Positions 5,228 through 5,288 of a stretch of DNA of 5,288 nucleotides are shown piece after piece. The notes beneath the pieces were generated by a model, which was not told the DNA's origin, did no database searches, and was given only the letters and a program-made list of their open reading frames with translations. This DNA comes from Paracoccaceae bacterium (GTDB lineage Bacteria; Pseudomonadota; Alphaproteobacteria; Rhodobacterales; Rhodobacteraceae), in assembly GCA_007128995.1 (NCBI GenBank), contig SKWJ01000327.1:1-5288 (forward strand). The letters run 5' to 3'. Within the stretch, counting starts at the first letter, position 1, and every line of letters begins with the position of its first letter. Position numbers and translations under genes: made by a program.

Positions 5228-5288
5228 TCAGATCCCGATCAGGCGCGGCAGTTGCGCCATGTCCGAGAATATCTCTGCCCCGGTCTGG
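5228..5288 (-). CDS. Probable C-terminal tail of a minus-strand gene, truncated by the window edge
   Basis: On the minus strand one frame reads QTGAEIFSDMAQLPRLIGI and then TGA (5230-5228): only 19 codons, with the rest outside the window. The ending, an 'F-x-D/S-M-x-x-LP-x-L-I/L-G-I' pattern, reads like the C-terminus of a globular enzyme. It reminds me of HAD-superfamily phosphatases that end after a 'LPRLLG'-like helix, but this is too short to name a family. Position and strand fit a convergent layout with the ThDP gene and with the stem-loops between them. No start or motif can be seen. Confidence 0.4.
   Translation of the reverse strand, partial: QTGAEIFSDMAQLPRLIGI

Noticed and set aside
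5223..5238. GGTTCAGATCCCG, resembling a tRNA T-arm
   Set aside because: The loop has G where tRNAs have the conserved A58, no acceptor or anticodon arms can be built around it, and it overlaps the stop of the probable minus-strand gene.
5259..5288. Plus-strand ATG reading MSENISAPVW to the right edge
   Set aside because: It has no ribosome binding site upstream. The minus-strand frame over the same bases ends in a plausible protein C-terminus, and the segment is too short to argue further.

Overview
The window looks like chromosomal DNA of an alphaproteobacterium, probably Rhodobacterales. This rests on the moderately high GC, dense short-spaced genes, GGAG-type ribosome binding sites and the style of the proteins. 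It is an inference from character, not a database match.

Layout from left to right. Positions 1-3255 hold five minus-strand genes. In the direction of transcription they are: an NADPH-dependent FMN reductase (3255-2719), a DUF2189-type polytopic membrane protein (2595-1816), a short CinA/MoaB-like molybdopterin-binding protein (1698-967), a GNAT acetyltransferase (970-230), and the first 85 residues of an AhpD-like peroxidase-related protein (255-1, running off the left edge). The last three form a tight overlapping cluster: a 4-bp GTGA junction, then a 26-bp overlap. A candidate sigma-70 promoter lies about 30 bp upstream of the cluster. The first two genes are set off by gaps of about 120 bp and may be separate units.

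A 125-bp divergent intergenic region (3256-3380) separates the FMN reductase from the one large plus-strand gene, a 551-residue thiamine-diphosphate enzyme of the acetolactate synthase-like superfamily (3381-5036). This region carries a 10-bp-arm inverted repeat that overlaps a possible -10 box. It is the best regulatory candidate in the window.

Positions 5037-5227 contain no convincing gene but several stem-loops, including a nested one that could terminate transcription between convergent genes. The right edge probably holds the last 19 codons of another minus-strand gene.

The genes do not make one obvious pathway. Two are flavin or thiol redox-type proteins (FMN reductase, AhpD-like), one is a ThDP carboligase or decarboxylase of unknown substrate, and the rest are housekeeping or poorly characterised. 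I saw no RNA gene, mobile element, CRISPR array or defence system. I do not think the window contains a dramatic new system; the points worth following are the two promoter-region palindromes and the unassigned substrate of the ThDP enzyme.
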